Source: Acidobacteriaceae bacterium KBS 89
GTDB taxonomy: Bacteria; Acidobacteriota; Terriglobia; Terriglobales; Acidobacteriaceae
Direction: 5' to 3'
Assembly (NCBI GenBank): GCA_000381605.1
Contig: KB906754.1
Location: 1,447,147-1,511,146, forward strand
DNA length: 64,000 nt
The translations under genes were made by a program, and so were the position numbers. Positions 26,177-36,074 of the stretch are shown piece after piece; the stretch's first letter is position 1, and each line of letters begins with the position of its first letter. The notes under the pieces were generated by a model, which was given only the letters and a program-made list of their open reading frames with translations, made no database searches and was not told the origin of the DNA.

Positions 26177-27691
26177 TCAAAAATATTCGGCCTCTCCCGC
26201 GACCTCGAGTGGGTGAGGAGTGTAAGGACCCGTTTTTTCACCGCATAGTCGAGGACGTGGAAAAAGTTTGTCAGGATTAGCAATCTGATGCGGATCGAAC
26301 GCACAACGAACCAGTTGCATGGTGTTCAGATCGGGCTCGGAATACATATATCCAAGCGCCTGCTGTTTTTCCCTGCCAACGCCATGTTCCCCTGTGATCG
26401 ATCCTCCGTGGTCGACACAGCGGTGCAGAATCCGAATGGAGAGCTCAACAGCAACCTCTTCCTGTCCCGGAATCGCGGCGTCGTACAGAACGATCGGATG
26501 AAGATTCCCGTCGCCCGCGTGGAAGACATTGGTAACGCGAAGGCCCGTTTCGGAGGCCATGCGCCCGACCTCATCCAGAATGATCGGAAGTTTAGTGCGA
26601 GGGATCACACCGTCCTGAACGATATAGTTGGGGGCCAACCGACCCGCGGCAGCAAACGCCGCTTTGCGCCCCTTCCAAATCAGGAAGCGCTCACCTTCGC
26701 TTTGCGCAATCCGGTCTTCCCATGCACCGTTCTTCCGGCAGATCTCACGAATCTGCTGCATGTGAAGATCGACCTCGGCGGCTGGACCATCAAGCTCGAC
26801 GAGAAGCAGAGCGTCGCACGGAGGATAGTTTGGATGAACAGAAGCTTCGGCGGCCTCGATCGAAAGACGATCCATAATCTCCATCGCAGCCGGAAGAATC
26901 GACGCAACGATAATGTCGGAGACGGTTTGGCCAGCTGCAGCTATCGAGTTGTACGCGGCGAGGAGAACCTGAACCGTCTCAGCTTTTTTGACAATGCGCA
27001 GGGTGATCGCAGTTACGACACCAAGCGTGCCTTCGGACCCCACGAAGACGCCAGTGAGGTCATAGCCGGGTGTGTCCACTACTGGGGAGCCGAGATGGAC
27101 GAATTCACCACTGGGAAGAATGACCTCCAAAGCGAGAACGTGTGTCGTCGTAAAGCCATACTTGAGGCAGTGGGCTCCGCCAGCATTTTCTGCCACGTTG
27201 CCACCGATGGTGCAGACGCTCTGGGAGGAAGGGTCCGGAGCATAAAAATAGCCTGACGACGCCACCCGCTGCGTGACATGGGTATTGATGACGCCAGGTT
27301 CGACCGTGATGCGTTGGTTGGGGATATCAACTTCCAGAATTCGGTTCATGCGCGCGAAGCTGATGACGATTCCACCCGCAGCCGGCAGTGCGCCCCCGGA
27401 AAGCCCGGTGCCGGCACCACGAGCCACAAAGGGGATGCGATGTTGAGCGCAGATGCGAATGATCGCCTGAACCTCGTCTTTGGAGCGAGGCAGCACAACC
27501 GCGGCGGGCAAAGTGCGAAGGGCGGTCAGCCCATCGCATTCGTACGTCTGAAGCTGGTTGCGCTCTACGATAATTCCCTTCGCACCGACGACTGCCCGAA
27601 AGTCGGCCAGTATAGCCTTCGTGAGGATTCCCTGTTCGCGTTCGGCGGCATCTGGAGATTGACTCGGCACTTTCCCCTCGTTCGTAGACAC
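26177..27691 (-). CDS. glcD: Glycolate oxidase catalytic subunit GlcD
   Basis: A 504-residue FAD-linked oxidase. Seen: VARGAGTGLSGGALPAAGGIV, the FAD motif TIGGNVAENAGG, GYDLTGVFVGSEGTLGVVT, and the C-terminal FHAGDGNLHP, GEHGVG and DPHQIANPDKLFP. It oxidises glycolate, and perhaps D-lactate, at the membrane with GlcE and GlcF. The start is GTG. A TTGACA-17 bp-TATCTA promoter ends just 9 bp before it, so the transcript may have almost no leader. Glycolate can arise from glycolaldehyde in pentose-acid catabolism, which links it loosely to the adjacent sugar operon. Confidence 0.9.
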   Translation of the reverse strand: MSTNEGKVPSQSPDAAEREQGILTKAILADFRAVVGAKGIIVERNQLQTYECDGLTALRTLPAAVVLPRSKDEVQAIIRICAQHRIPFVARGAGTGLSGGALPAAGGIVISFARMNRILEVDIPNQRITVEPGVINTHVTQRVASSGYFYAPDPSSQSVCTIGGNVAENAGGAHCLKYGFTTTHVLALEVILPSGEFVHLGSPVVDTPGYDLTGVFVGSEGTLGVVTAITLRIVKKAETVQVLLAAYNSIAAAGQTVSDIIVASILPAAMEIMDRLSIEAAEASVHPNYPPCDALLLVELDGPAAEVDLHMQQIREICRKNGAWEDRIAQSEGERFLIWKGRKAAFAAAGRLAPNYIVQDGVIPRTKLPIILDEVGRMASETGLRVTNVFHAGDGNLHPIVLYDAAIPGQEEVAVELSIRILHRCVDHGGSITGEHGVGREKQQALGYMYSEPDLNTMQLVRCAFDPHQIANPDKLFPRPRLCGEKTGPYTPHPLEVAGEAEYF

Positions 27692-27700
27692 TGAAGTCCA

Positions 27701-27729
27701 TAGATACAGTTAGATACACAAACTGTCAA
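27701..27729 (-). promoter_or_regulatory. Candidate promoter of glcDEF
   Basis: On the minus strand a perfect -35 TTGACA (27729-27724) is followed, after 17 bp, by TATCTA (27706-27701), a weak -10. The predicted start lies 0-5 bp before the GTG of glcD. Confidence 0.45.
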
Positions 27730-27818
27730 AGCAGCCCTTTGAGCACTGGCTAACCTATTCTGTCGCCTGCAACAAAGGGGCACGCAGAACTTCGAAGGAC
27801 CATGCCTTAAGCCAGAAT

Positions 27819-28844
27819 CTAAAAGTGGTAAAGAACAATGCCGTAGCCCACTCCCGCTTCGTCAGTGGTACGAGCGACCTGAAACGCCATGAATTTACCG
27901 TCCGTGGACACGACTGGATTTGACGCCTTCCAGCCTTCGTGATCGTTGAAGTTTGTCAGCCGCACAAAATCCTTCCCTGTTCCGTCGAGCCGCAACTTGT
28001 AGATATCGATATTATGCGAGCCATGATTGCCTCCCAAGTGCGCTACTTGGCGATCGCCTTCAACACAGGTATACCTGCCATCTGGGAAGATCCCTTCACA
28101 TTCGTTGTACGTGCCGGGCGCATTGGAGAAATTAGTCACAGCTCCTGTTCTAAGATCGATACCCATCGAAGAAGCTAGAATCTCATCGCCCGGTCCCAAT
28201 CCGCTCGTCTGATAACAGGTAAAGGTCACCTTCGTATCGTTGTCGTAAAAATCCTGTGCCTCAAGATGACAACTTGCATCGTGACTCTCATATACGACCT
28301 TTCTGTTTGTGAGCTTCGGCGTGCCACCGGAAAGGTCCAGATCCGCGACAACGAGCCGTGACGAGTCCTGTTGCATGTCGGGAAACTGTGCAGGCAACTC
28401 CGAAAAAGATATCTTTAGGCTCTTCTTGGAAATCGCCGCACCCTCACTCATTTTGTGACCGAGACGGGTGGGTTTAGAGCCTGGCCTCTGGCTCAGAAAC
28501 CAGAGTTCATTGTCTCTGGAGCGGCTCGTGTGTATGTCTGTAAACTTCTCCGGTCCCATCAATATGAAATCGCCAGTAGTGAGATACATCACCCTCAAAA
28601 AGGCTGCTGCAGGTACGTTACAGGTGAGGCATCGGATGATGCGAGTCTTCAGATCGATGACAAAAGCGTCCCCGAAACTCTTCGACATGAAAGCAATATG
28701 CTGATTATCGGGCGCGATATCGGCCCGTTCGCCAAAATGAGTGAGCAATTCCATGTTCTTGGGTAACGAATCCAGCGGATTGCCTGTCTTTCGCTGGCTT
28801 GCCTGAGACGATAGGAAAAGCGCGAGTAATAGTAAAGCTTTCAT
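27819..28844 (-). CDS. Exported beta-propeller-like protein
   Basis: A 341-residue protein with a short signal peptide (MKALLLLALFLSSQAS). Repeated strand motifs with Asp-rich turns (RADIAPDNQHIAFMSKS, VVSTDGKFMAFQVAR, FPDGRYTCVEGDR) resemble TolB/WD40-like propeller blades. Several cysteine pairs are present (CLTC; NECEG). Relatives are usually annotated as WD40-like or TolB-like; no enzyme motif is visible. It sits between glcD and nuoN on the same strand, with gaps of 127 and 92 bp, and no functional link is evident. Confidence 0.6.
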   Translation of the reverse strand: MKALLLLALFLSSQASQRKTGNPLDSLPKNMELLTHFGERADIAPDNQHIAFMSKSFGDAFVIDLKTRIIRCLTCNVPAAAFLRVMYLTTGDFILMGPEKFTDIHTSRSRDNELWFLSQRPGSKPTRLGHKMSEGAAISKKSLKISFSELPAQFPDMQQDSSRLVVADLDLSGGTPKLTNRKVVYESHDASCHLEAQDFYDNDTKVTFTCYQTSGLGPGDEILASSMGIDLRTGAVTNFSNAPGTYNECEGIFPDGRYTCVEGDRQVAHLGGNHGSHNIDIYKLRLDGTGKDFVRLTNFNDHEGWKASNPVVSTDGKFMAFQVARTTDEAGVGYGIVLYHF

Positions 28845-28936
28845 GAAGTGTAAATCTTTCTTCCGCTAATTCGTTCGGCAGGCGGACTTCAGCTGAGATC
28901 GCGGAGACTCCGCGCGCGTGGCTAGGTGAATATTTG

Positions 28937-30406
28937 CTACAGCCATCGCAACAACAAATTCGGTGCACAGCCGAGCAATACTACGCTCAGCGCAATCAGG
29001 CCCAAAACAACTTGCTTGAGTATTGAGACGCGAATAGGGGCAGCACCGGTGGGCGGATCAGTTACGTAGATAAACTTCAACACCTTCAGGTAGTAGTAGA
29101 GCGACACTGCACTCATCGCGACGGCCAATATCACCAGCCAGAGGAGACCAAGCGTTCCTGGCGTGGATGTCATCACGGTGGTGAACAAATAAAATTTGCC
29201 GAAGAATCCGGCCAATGGTGGAATGCCCGCAAGTGACAACAAAAAGATCAACATACACAAAGACGGCAGTGGCGCGCGCCGACTGAGTCCAGCAAAGTCG
29301 GAGAGCCTGTCGCCGCCAGTCTCCCCCTCTACCAGGGCTACCACCCCAAATGCTCCGAGGACCGTCAGTGCATAGGTGATGGAGTAATAGAGCAGCGCAC
29401 TAAGACTTTGACCGGTGTGCGATAAGATCCCCAGCAACATGTAGCCTGCGTGTGCAACTGCCGAGTACGCGAGCAACCGCCGCACACTGGTCTGAAGAAT
29501 GGCCACGAGGTTTCCCAACACCATGGAGACCGAGGCAACAATGGCAGCAAGCGGCACCCAGCCTGACACGTAACCACGCCAGGCACTGCTCCCCTCCGCA
29601 TCCGCTAAGCCAATCACCATTACCTGGTAGAGAATGAAGAAACTGGCGACCTTAGAGGCAGAGGCTATTAGCGCTGCGCTCGGCGCCGGTGCGCCCTGAT
29701 ACACATCCGGTGCCCAGAAATGAAATGGGACCGCGGCGACCTTGAATCCTAGGCCAACCATCGTCATCACAATTGCCACGATCAACAGCGGATCGAGGAA
29801 CGGCCTCTGAATGCTGCCGGCAACGCTCGAGAGATTCGTCGAGTTGGACAAGCCGTACAGGAGACTGAACCCAAACAGCAGAAACGCTGCCGAAATTCCA
29901 CCGAAGAGAAAATATTTTAATGCCGCTTCCGCCGATCGGGCACTGCTCTTATTGAACGCCGTGAGGATGTAGAGCGACAAACTTAGCAGTTCAAGCGATA
30001 GAAAAATCACTAAGAGATTCTGGGTGGTGACGAGAAACATCATACTTACCGTCGCCAGTAAGATGAGGGCCAAATATTCGCTGATGTGTTCCGTGAAGGT
30101 CGACCCAATGAAGATCAGGATCGTCAAAATGGTCAGGACGAGCACTGCAATCTGCATTCGTTGTGCCAGAGGATTCACCACCAGCATTCCATCGAGGACA
30201 CTCGCAAACTGTGCCGCGCGCAGTATCCAGACAATGGCCGCCGCGCAACCGGCAAGCGATAGCATCGCGCCCACGGAGATTCTGAGCCGTGTCCCTGCCC
30301 CGCGCAGAAAAATCAGGTCCACCGACAGCACGCACAGTGCTGCAATCACGACGATCACCTCCGGCATGACCAAATGCAACAGGTCCAGATAGTTGAAGGT
30401 GATCAT
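28937..30406 (-). CDS. nuoN: Complex I antiporter-like subunit NuoN
   Basis: A 489-residue, roughly 14-helix proton-pumping subunit that contacts NuoK and NuoM. Characteristic features: the lysine-bearing helix GLGFKVAAVPFHFWAPDVYQGAP, the conserved helix LLSLSLYILTAF, and YSAVAHAGYMLLG. The ATG at 30406 overlaps the preceding nuoM stop as ATGA and starts right at the first helix. Upstream codons in the same frame belong to nuoM. It is the last gene of the nuo run. No clear U-rich terminator follows; a small GC hairpin lies at 28900-28914. Confidence 0.93.
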   Translation of the reverse strand: MITFNYLDLLHLVMPEVIVVIAALCVLSVDLIFLRGAGTRLRISVGAMLSLAGCAAAIVWILRAAQFASVLDGMLVVNPLAQRMQIAVLVLTILTILIFIGSTFTEHISEYLALILLATVSMMFLVTTQNLLVIFLSLELLSLSLYILTAFNKSSARSAEAALKYFLFGGISAAFLLFGFSLLYGLSNSTNLSSVAGSIQRPFLDPLLIVAIVMTMVGLGFKVAAVPFHFWAPDVYQGAPAPSAALIASASKVASFFILYQVMVIGLADAEGSSAWRGYVSGWVPLAAIVASVSMVLGNLVAILQTSVRRLLAYSAVAHAGYMLLGILSHTGQSLSALLYYSITYALTVLGAFGVVALVEGETGGDRLSDFAGLSRRAPLPSLCMLIFLLSLAGIPPLAGFFGKFYLFTTVMTSTPGTLGLLWLVILAVAMSAVSLYYYLKVLKFIYVTDPPTGAAPIRVSILKQVVLGLIALSVVLLGCAPNLLLRWL

Positions 30407-31965
30407 CGCCCGCTTCCTTTCCACAGCCCGTCGAACAGAGGCGAATGTAGAGCTGGACCGATGACGCGCAAGAGCAATTGCGGGTACAGTCCAATGATCA
30501 CACTGGCGCATAAAAGGATCACGGCGCCGATGCGTTCTGCCAGGGAGATGGGAGGAAGTGGTGCAGTCGGGGCGGAGGCGCTATGGCTTGGCGCACCAAA
30601 GAACGCCTTCTGCATCGCACGCCAGGTATAAGCGATACCGATCACAATACCTAGGCCGGCGACAATGGCAAACGATGGGAACGCGCGCCACGTTCCAATG
30701 AGGACCTGTAGTTCCGCCACAAAACCGCTGAAGCCCGGAAGACCAACCGAAGCCATCCCTGCAAGAACGAAGGTCACCGCTGCAAACGGAAGGGCCTTGC
30801 TCAGATCCATTCTCTCCAACTCTGACAGATCGCGGGTGTGCGTTCGGTCATAAACCATGCGTCCAACAACCGCAAACAACAACCCTGCAAGAACTCCGTG
30901 CGAAAACATCTGCAACACGGCTCCGTCCAAACCAACTTGCTGCAAAGTCATGAGGCCAAGCAGGACAAATCCCATGTGACTGACGCTCGAATAGCCGATG
31001 ACGAATTTGAAATCTCTTTGCACCAGCGCCACCATCGCGCCGTACACAATACCAATAAGCGCAAGCACCGCGAAGACATCGCGCCATGAGCCAAACCCGA
31101 GTACGTGAAAGCCCCATGCGTCGAGACCTCGCGGAAACAATGTCATGGCCACTCGTAAGCACCCATAGGCGCCCAGCTTCATCACGACGCCGGCAAGCAG
31201 CATGGAAGCTGCCGTGGGCGCCGCGACGTGACCCGTGGGGGCCCAGGTGTGGAATGGCCAAAGACCCGCGAGAATTCCAAAGCCAAGAAAAACCAGCGGA
31301 AACGCCCACATTTGAAAATGTGCAGGAAATGGAAACTGAGACAGTTGCACCAGGTCCATCGTCCTGGTTCCGGCTACGACATATGCCGCAATCAATCCGA
31401 CCAACACCATCGCGCTGCCGACAAACGAGTAAAGCGCTAGTTTCATTGCGGCATACTCGCGTCGTGTCGAACCCCAAATCGCAATCAAAAAATACTTAGG
31501 AATAATGGCGATCTCGTAGAAGACGAACAGCAGCAATAGATCGAAGCTTAGAAATACGCCGTACACCCCACCAATCAACGCCAGATAAAAAGCAAAGAAT
31601 TCCCTGGTGCGGTGCTCAATGTTCCAGGAGAACAGGACTCCTGAGATCGCGACGATACCCGTAAGCAAGAGAAGAGTCATGCTAACTCCATCCGCTGCGA
31701 GGTGATATTCGAAGCCGAGTGATGGAACCCACGGTATCCGCGCAACCGTTACCAATGCACCGGACTGCTGTTGTGCAAATCCCCACAAGGTCACCGCGAA
31801 CCCGGCCGCCGCCGCCAACAGGGCAAAGACGCGTGCCGCACGCGAAGAGGTCTTCGGCAGGAGCAGCAGCACGGGGACGGCGAGAAACGAAATGTAGATA
31901 GTCCAAGCCAGCATAGTTAGGTTGCCAGGATCATTCGGGTCTGCCAACTGCCACGGTGCGCGCAT
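30403..31965 (-). CDS. nuoM: Complex I subunit NuoM, copy 1 (TM7 Lys replaced)
   Basis: A 520-residue antiporter-like subunit. The conserved helix-5 Glu (FYEIAIIPKYFLIAIWG), helix-8 Lys (AGVVMKLGAYG) and helix-12 Glu (GFVAELQVL) are present. The helix-7 segment reads FGILAGLWPFHTWAP, so the usual Lys in the A-V-K-x-P motif aligns with Leu. The neighbouring copy and NuoN and NuoL keep that Lys. This suggests an altered proton path. Starts at 31965 and 31914 are both possible and neither has a good ribosome site. It overlaps nuoN by 4 bp and lies 29 bp after the other nuoM. Confidence 0.9.
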   Translation of the reverse strand: MRAPWQLADPNDPGNLTMLAWTIYISFLAVPVLLLLPKTSSRAARVFALLAAAAGFAVTLWGFAQQQSGALVTVARIPWVPSLGFEYHLAADGVSMTLLLLTGIVAISGVLFSWNIEHRTREFFAFYLALIGGVYGVFLSFDLLLLFVFYEIAIIPKYFLIAIWGSTRREYAAMKLALYSFVGSAMVLVGLIAAYVVAGTRTMDLVQLSQFPFPAHFQMWAFPLVFLGFGILAGLWPFHTWAPTGHVAAPTAASMLLAGVVMKLGAYGCLRVAMTLFPRGLDAWGFHVLGFGSWRDVFAVLALIGIVYGAMVALVQRDFKFVIGYSSVSHMGFVLLGLMTLQQVGLDGAVLQMFSHGVLAGLLFAVVGRMVYDRTHTRDLSELERMDLSKALPFAAVTFVLAGMASVGLPGFSGFVAELQVLIGTWRAFPSFAIVAGLGIVIGIAYTWRAMQKAFFGAPSHSASAPTAPLPPISLAERIGAVILLCASVIIGLYPQLLLRVIGPALHSPLFDGLWKGSGR

Positions 31966-31994
31966 ACCGTCATTCTGCTTTCCAACATCTCTAT

Positions 31995-33551
31995 CTAAAA
32001 CCTCAATTGCTGCACCATTTGCATGGCGGTACTGTTAATGACCCCAAGTACAAGCTGGGGATACAGCCCCAGCACAAACATGAGCCCGATGGCAGGGAGC
32101 AACGCGAGCCGCTCTTGCACAGTCAGATCGGGCATGTGAGACCATCTCTCTTGCAGTGGCCCCGAGAAGACGCGTTGCAGAATCGTCAGTATGAAGATCG
32201 CCGTCAAGAGCAGACCAAGAACGGACACCGATGTCGGCCAAATCGCCAATGGAAATGTGCCTTTGAAAATCAGAAATTCGCCTACGAAGCCGTTAAGGCC
32301 CGGTAACCCCATCGATGAGAACAGCGCGATACCCATAAGACCACAAAACACGGGAATAACTTTGCGCAAGCCGCCAAAATCGTCGAGGCCGCGCAAACCT
32401 CCGCTACGCTTCTCCAACAGTGCCACAAACCAGAACAGAGTTGCAGCTGTAAGGCCATGGTTGAACATCTGCAAAAACACACCGTCCAGCGCCGCGGCCT
32501 TCTCGGTCGCAAGCCCAGGGTCATCGCCCGTGAACTTAAGGATGGAAAAGATTCCCAACATGCAATAGCCCAGGTGATTAATGGACGAATAGGCGAAGAT
32601 GCGCTTCAGATCTTTTTGCGCCAGGGCTGCGTAAGCTGAGAGGACGATGGTAGCCACAGCGAGCCACAACAGCGGCGTTCGAACTACCCGCAGCTGCACG
32701 TAAAAGATGGGGAGCAGGATCCGAAGAACACCATACACACCCATCTTTGACATTGTGCCGGTAAGCAGCATGGTAGTTCCCGCCGGAGCCTCAGCATACG
32801 TAGCTGGCAGCCAGGTGTGGAAAGGGACAAGGGGAACCTTTACTGCAAAGCCGAGAAAGACTCCAGAGCAAAGAATGAGTGCGATCTTCTCCGCCGTGAA
32901 CCGGTGCCAATCCGAGATTGCCGCAAATGCTGAGACGAGTTGCCCGTTCTTCGCCAGGTCGGCGAGATCCATAAAGTCGAATTTACCCGTGCACAGAAAG
33001 ATGGCCAGAAACGCCAACAGCAATGCAACGCTTCCGACCATGGTGTAGAGAAAGAACTGGCTCGCCGCCGTAGCGCGTTGGGGTCCGCCCCACAGACGAA
33101 TCAGAAAAAATGCGGGGATTAGACTCAGCTCCCAGTAGAGAAACCAGTGAAAAAAATTGAGCGCCGTGAAAGTCCCGAACAGCCCGGCCTCAAGCATCAG
33201 GATGAGCGAGAAGTAGAGCGATATCTTCCCTTGAATTTGCCACGACGCGGCCATCGCCATTGGGACGACTATGGCTGACAGAAGCAGCATCAGCAGCCCC
33301 AGACCATCGATGCCGACGTGGTACTGCACTCCAAGCTCCGGAATCCAGGAATACACTTCCTCAAACTGGAGACCGCCGGAGTGGGGGTTGAATCGAAACC
33401 ACAATATCAGCGTGATCGCGAGCGCAACGAACGCGAAGGCCAACGCTAGTCCACGTGCCAGCTTTTTGCTCTTTGCGCCGAGCATCAAAACCGCTATCGC
33501 TCCAAGCAGCGGCACGATAGTCAGGCAGGAGATGGGTGGAAGCATCGTCAT
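31995..33551 (-). CDS. nuoM: Complex I subunit NuoM, copy 2
   Basis: A 518-residue antiporter-like subunit with all expected charged residues: Glu in LYWELSLIPAFFL, Lys in FLGFAVKVPLVPFHTWLP, Lys in GTMSKMGVYG, and Glu in GFVGEFLIF. It is only moderately similar to copy 1, so the duplication is old. Two M-type subunits in one locus point to a longer membrane arm with one more pumping unit. The ATG overlaps the nuoL stop by 4 bp. Confidence 0.92.
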   Translation of the reverse strand: MTMLPPISCLTIVPLLGAIAVLMLGAKSKKLARGLALAFAFVALAITLILWFRFNPHSGGLQFEEVYSWIPELGVQYHVGIDGLGLLMLLLSAIVVPMAMAASWQIQGKISLYFSLILMLEAGLFGTFTALNFFHWFLYWELSLIPAFFLIRLWGGPQRATAASQFFLYTMVGSVALLLAFLAIFLCTGKFDFMDLADLAKNGQLVSAFAAISDWHRFTAEKIALILCSGVFLGFAVKVPLVPFHTWLPATYAEAPAGTTMLLTGTMSKMGVYGVLRILLPIFYVQLRVVRTPLLWLAVATIVLSAYAALAQKDLKRIFAYSSINHLGYCMLGIFSILKFTGDDPGLATEKAAALDGVFLQMFNHGLTAATLFWFVALLEKRSGGLRGLDDFGGLRKVIPVFCGLMGIALFSSMGLPGLNGFVGEFLIFKGTFPLAIWPTSVSVLGLLLTAIFILTILQRVFSGPLQERWSHMPDLTVQERLALLPAIGLMFVLGLYPQLVLGVINSTAMQMVQQLRF

Positions 33552-35653
33552 CGCACTCCACTCCAGATCAGAAACGCAACCAGAACCGCGAACGCAACAC
33601 CAACCAGCCGCAGGTAGTTCTGAGTACGGCCGTTTTGCAGGCGACCCAGCAATCTGCCTCCAACCGTTACCGCATTGCAGCCTTCATCAAATCCGGGGTT
33701 CACAACGTATGTATCCGTTGACCGGGCAAGCCATGAAAGACCCAGAACGATATGGGAAACCGTCCACACTGCACCGTTCCAAACCCATCGATCGAACCAG
33801 TCGCTGACATGCGACAACCACGCATTAAATCGGATGAAAGTGGCGTCATAGATTTCATCCACATAAAACTTGTTGCGCAAGATGCGAAAAACCTGCGGCT
33901 GCAGCCGCTCCAACGCATCAGCGGACTCGGCGCTCGTGATCGGAGAACTTCCGTAGAACCACCAGCCCAGCCCAAGGCCTGCAAAAACAACAATCGAGGA
34001 TAAGATCATCACGGGAAGGACGCCGCCCTCTAGGAATCCCGCTGCATGCAAAGTTGCCGATTCGCCGTTCAAGAATGAATCGAACCAAGGCCACGCAGGT
34101 GTTCCGATTACACCCAAAAGAACCGCGAACATGGCAAGAATCGCCAGTGGCATTGTCATGACCGCGGGACTTTCGTGCACGGAGGCCGTAATTCCATGCT
34201 CATGATGCCCAAAGTCTGCGATATGCGACGAATCGCGCTTCCGCGCCAAACGCGATTCACCAAAGAACACGTAGTACATCTGGCGCGTCATGTAAAACGC
34301 CGTCAGTAGCGCACCAAACGTTGCGAGATAGAACGGCACGCGTGAAATTGTCCACAACTGTGCGGCGTGCAGGATTGCATCCTTGCTCCAGAAGCCCGAG
34401 AAGAACAAGGGAAACCCGCAAAGCGCCAGCATCCCCACTGCATACGTTGCAAACGTAATCGGCATGAATCTCTTCAGTCCGCCCATGCAGCGGATGTCCT
34501 GTTCCTCGTGACAACCGTGAATAACCGATCCCGCGCCCAGAAAGAGCAGTGCTTTGAAGAAGGCGTGTGTGATGAGATGAAACATCCCCACCGCGACTCC
34601 ACCAACGCCCAACCCAATCATCATGTAACCCAACTGCGAAATCGTCGAATAAGCAAGGATGCGTTTAATGTCATCCTGGGCGACCGCAATCAGAGCGGCA
34701 AAGACGGCCGTGATGGCGCCGATCCAGGTGACAACCTGTAGTGCCGTCGTTGAGGTAGATGAGAGAGAGATGCCATCATGGGCAGCCATCAGCGGATAAA
34801 CGCGCGCGACAAGAAATACTCCGGCCGCAACCATAGTCGCCGCGTGGATCAGTGCGCTGACCGGCGTCGGCCCCTCCATAGCATCTGGCAGCCAGACGTG
34901 CAGCGGCACCTGGCCAGACTTGCCCACCGCGCCAGCGAAGATCAACAGCGCGATTCCAGTGGACGCCGCCATGCCGATGCAAGTTGTCTGCGCAACTAGT
35001 CCGGCAAGCGCGGAGTGTTCAAGACACCCAGAACCCTGGTCGTAGAAAAGCAGCGAACCGGTCTGCGAATACAACCAGACCATTCCAACGAGAAACGCCA
35101 GGTCGCCAATCCGTGTTGTGATGAAGGCCTTCTTCGCTGCCGCAGCGGCTTCGGGCTTATGAAACCAGAATCCGATGAGCAGATACGACGTTAGGCCGAC
35201 TAACTCCCAGCACATGAAGAGCAGCAGCAGACTGTTGGCAATCACCACGCCCAACATCGCGGCCGCGAAGAGCGACAAAAAACAGAAGAAGCGGGTGAAG
35301 TTTTCGTCATGCGACATATAGCCCGTGCTATAGATAAAAATCAGCAGGCCGACAAAGGAAACCATCACCAGCATTACTGCAGTAAGTGGGTCAAGCATCC
35401 ATCCGAGCTTCAACCACTCGCCGCCATACTGAAACCACGGGAAGTTGAAGACCTCCTTTGCCGTCTCTCCATGGCCCCCCGATCGAACAACGTGCACAAA
35501 TGCGACGAGGGAAAGCAGAAACGACAGTCCCATCGAACCAATAGCAAGCGACGCAGCCATCCTTCGATTTCGTTGTTTCGCAAGGGCGCTTAGCCCCGCC
35601 GCCAGGGCCGGAAACGCGGGAATCAGCCAGAGATTTCGGACAATCCAGGTCAT
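33548..35653 (-). CDS. nuoL: Complex I subunit NuoL with long lateral-helix region
   Basis: A 701-residue distal pumping subunit. Motifs: GYMSHDENFTRFF, FMCWELVGLTSYLLIGFW, the Lys in GAVGKSGQVPLHVWLPDAMEGPTPVSALIHAATMV, and YSTISQLGYM. The usual length is near 610-660 residues. The surplus falls in the C-terminal part, where the lateral amphipathic helix lies: from FYVDEIYD to the end there are about 105 residues, against roughly 70-80 in the NuoL proteins I recall. A longer lateral helix would be needed to span an extra NuoM. It starts with ATG, 109 bp after nuoK. Confidence 0.93.
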   Translation of the reverse strand: MTWIVRNLWLIPAFPALAAGLSALAKQRNRRMAASLAIGSMGLSFLLSLVAFVHVVRSGGHGETAKEVFNFPWFQYGGEWLKLGWMLDPLTAVMLVMVSFVGLLIFIYSTGYMSHDENFTRFFCFLSLFAAAMLGVVIANSLLLLFMCWELVGLTSYLLIGFWFHKPEAAAAAKKAFITTRIGDLAFLVGMVWLYSQTGSLLFYDQGSGCLEHSALAGLVAQTTCIGMAASTGIALLIFAGAVGKSGQVPLHVWLPDAMEGPTPVSALIHAATMVAAGVFLVARVYPLMAAHDGISLSSTSTTALQVVTWIGAITAVFAALIAVAQDDIKRILAYSTISQLGYMMIGLGVGGVAVGMFHLITHAFFKALLFLGAGSVIHGCHEEQDIRCMGGLKRFMPITFATYAVGMLALCGFPLFFSGFWSKDAILHAAQLWTISRVPFYLATFGALLTAFYMTRQMYYVFFGESRLARKRDSSHIADFGHHEHGITASVHESPAVMTMPLAILAMFAVLLGVIGTPAWPWFDSFLNGESATLHAAGFLEGGVLPVMILSSIVVFAGLGLGWWFYGSSPITSAESADALERLQPQVFRILRNKFYVDEIYDATFIRFNAWLSHVSDWFDRWVWNGAVWTVSHIVLGLSWLARSTDTYVVNPGFDEGCNAVTVGGRLLGRLQNGRTQNYLRLVGVAFAVLVAFLIWSGVR

Positions 35654-35762
35654 GTCATCTCAACAAAACGCTTGCCGGGTGGATGGCTTATTGAATTCTG
35701 TTCTTGTTGAATGGAGTCAAGCGTCAAAGCGCGATGCGTCGTGGCGTTTCTTCCTGTACAGC

Positions 35763-36074
35763 TCACCCTCTCATTGAATTCACCTCGTCAATGTTGGCAG
35801 TCTTGATGTGGCGGTAAAGAGAAATGATCAGAGCCAGGCCTACCGCCGCTTCTGCCGCCGCAACGCCGATCGAGAAAATCACAAACATCATTCCCGTCAA
35901 TGCCTCAGGATTCGGGCCATAACGCCAGAACGCGATGAAATTCAGGTTTGCAGCGTTCAGCATCAATTCAATTCCAATAAGCACAAGGATCGCGTTGCGT
36001 CGCATCAGTGCACCGGCGAGACCGATGGTGAAGAGGAGCGCAGAAAGGAGGAGGCAGCTCGTCAACGGAGTCAT
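35763..36074 (-). CDS. nuoK: Complex I subunit NuoK
   Basis: A 103-residue, three-helix subunit. Both membrane glutamates essential for pumping are visible, in VLIGIELMLNAANLNF and in GVAAAEAAVGLALI. It overlaps nuoJ as ATGA, with GGAG just upstream of the start. Confidence 0.93.
   Translation of the reverse strand: MTPLTSCLLLSALLFTIGLAGALMRRNAILVLIGIELMLNAANLNFIAFWRYGPNPEALTGMMFVIFSIGVAAAEAAVGLALIISLYRHIKTANIDEVNSMRG

Noticed and set aside
30407..30511. N-terminal extension of NuoN
   Set aside because: Basic, non-conserved residues read from the end of nuoM; the ATG at 30406 gives the family start.
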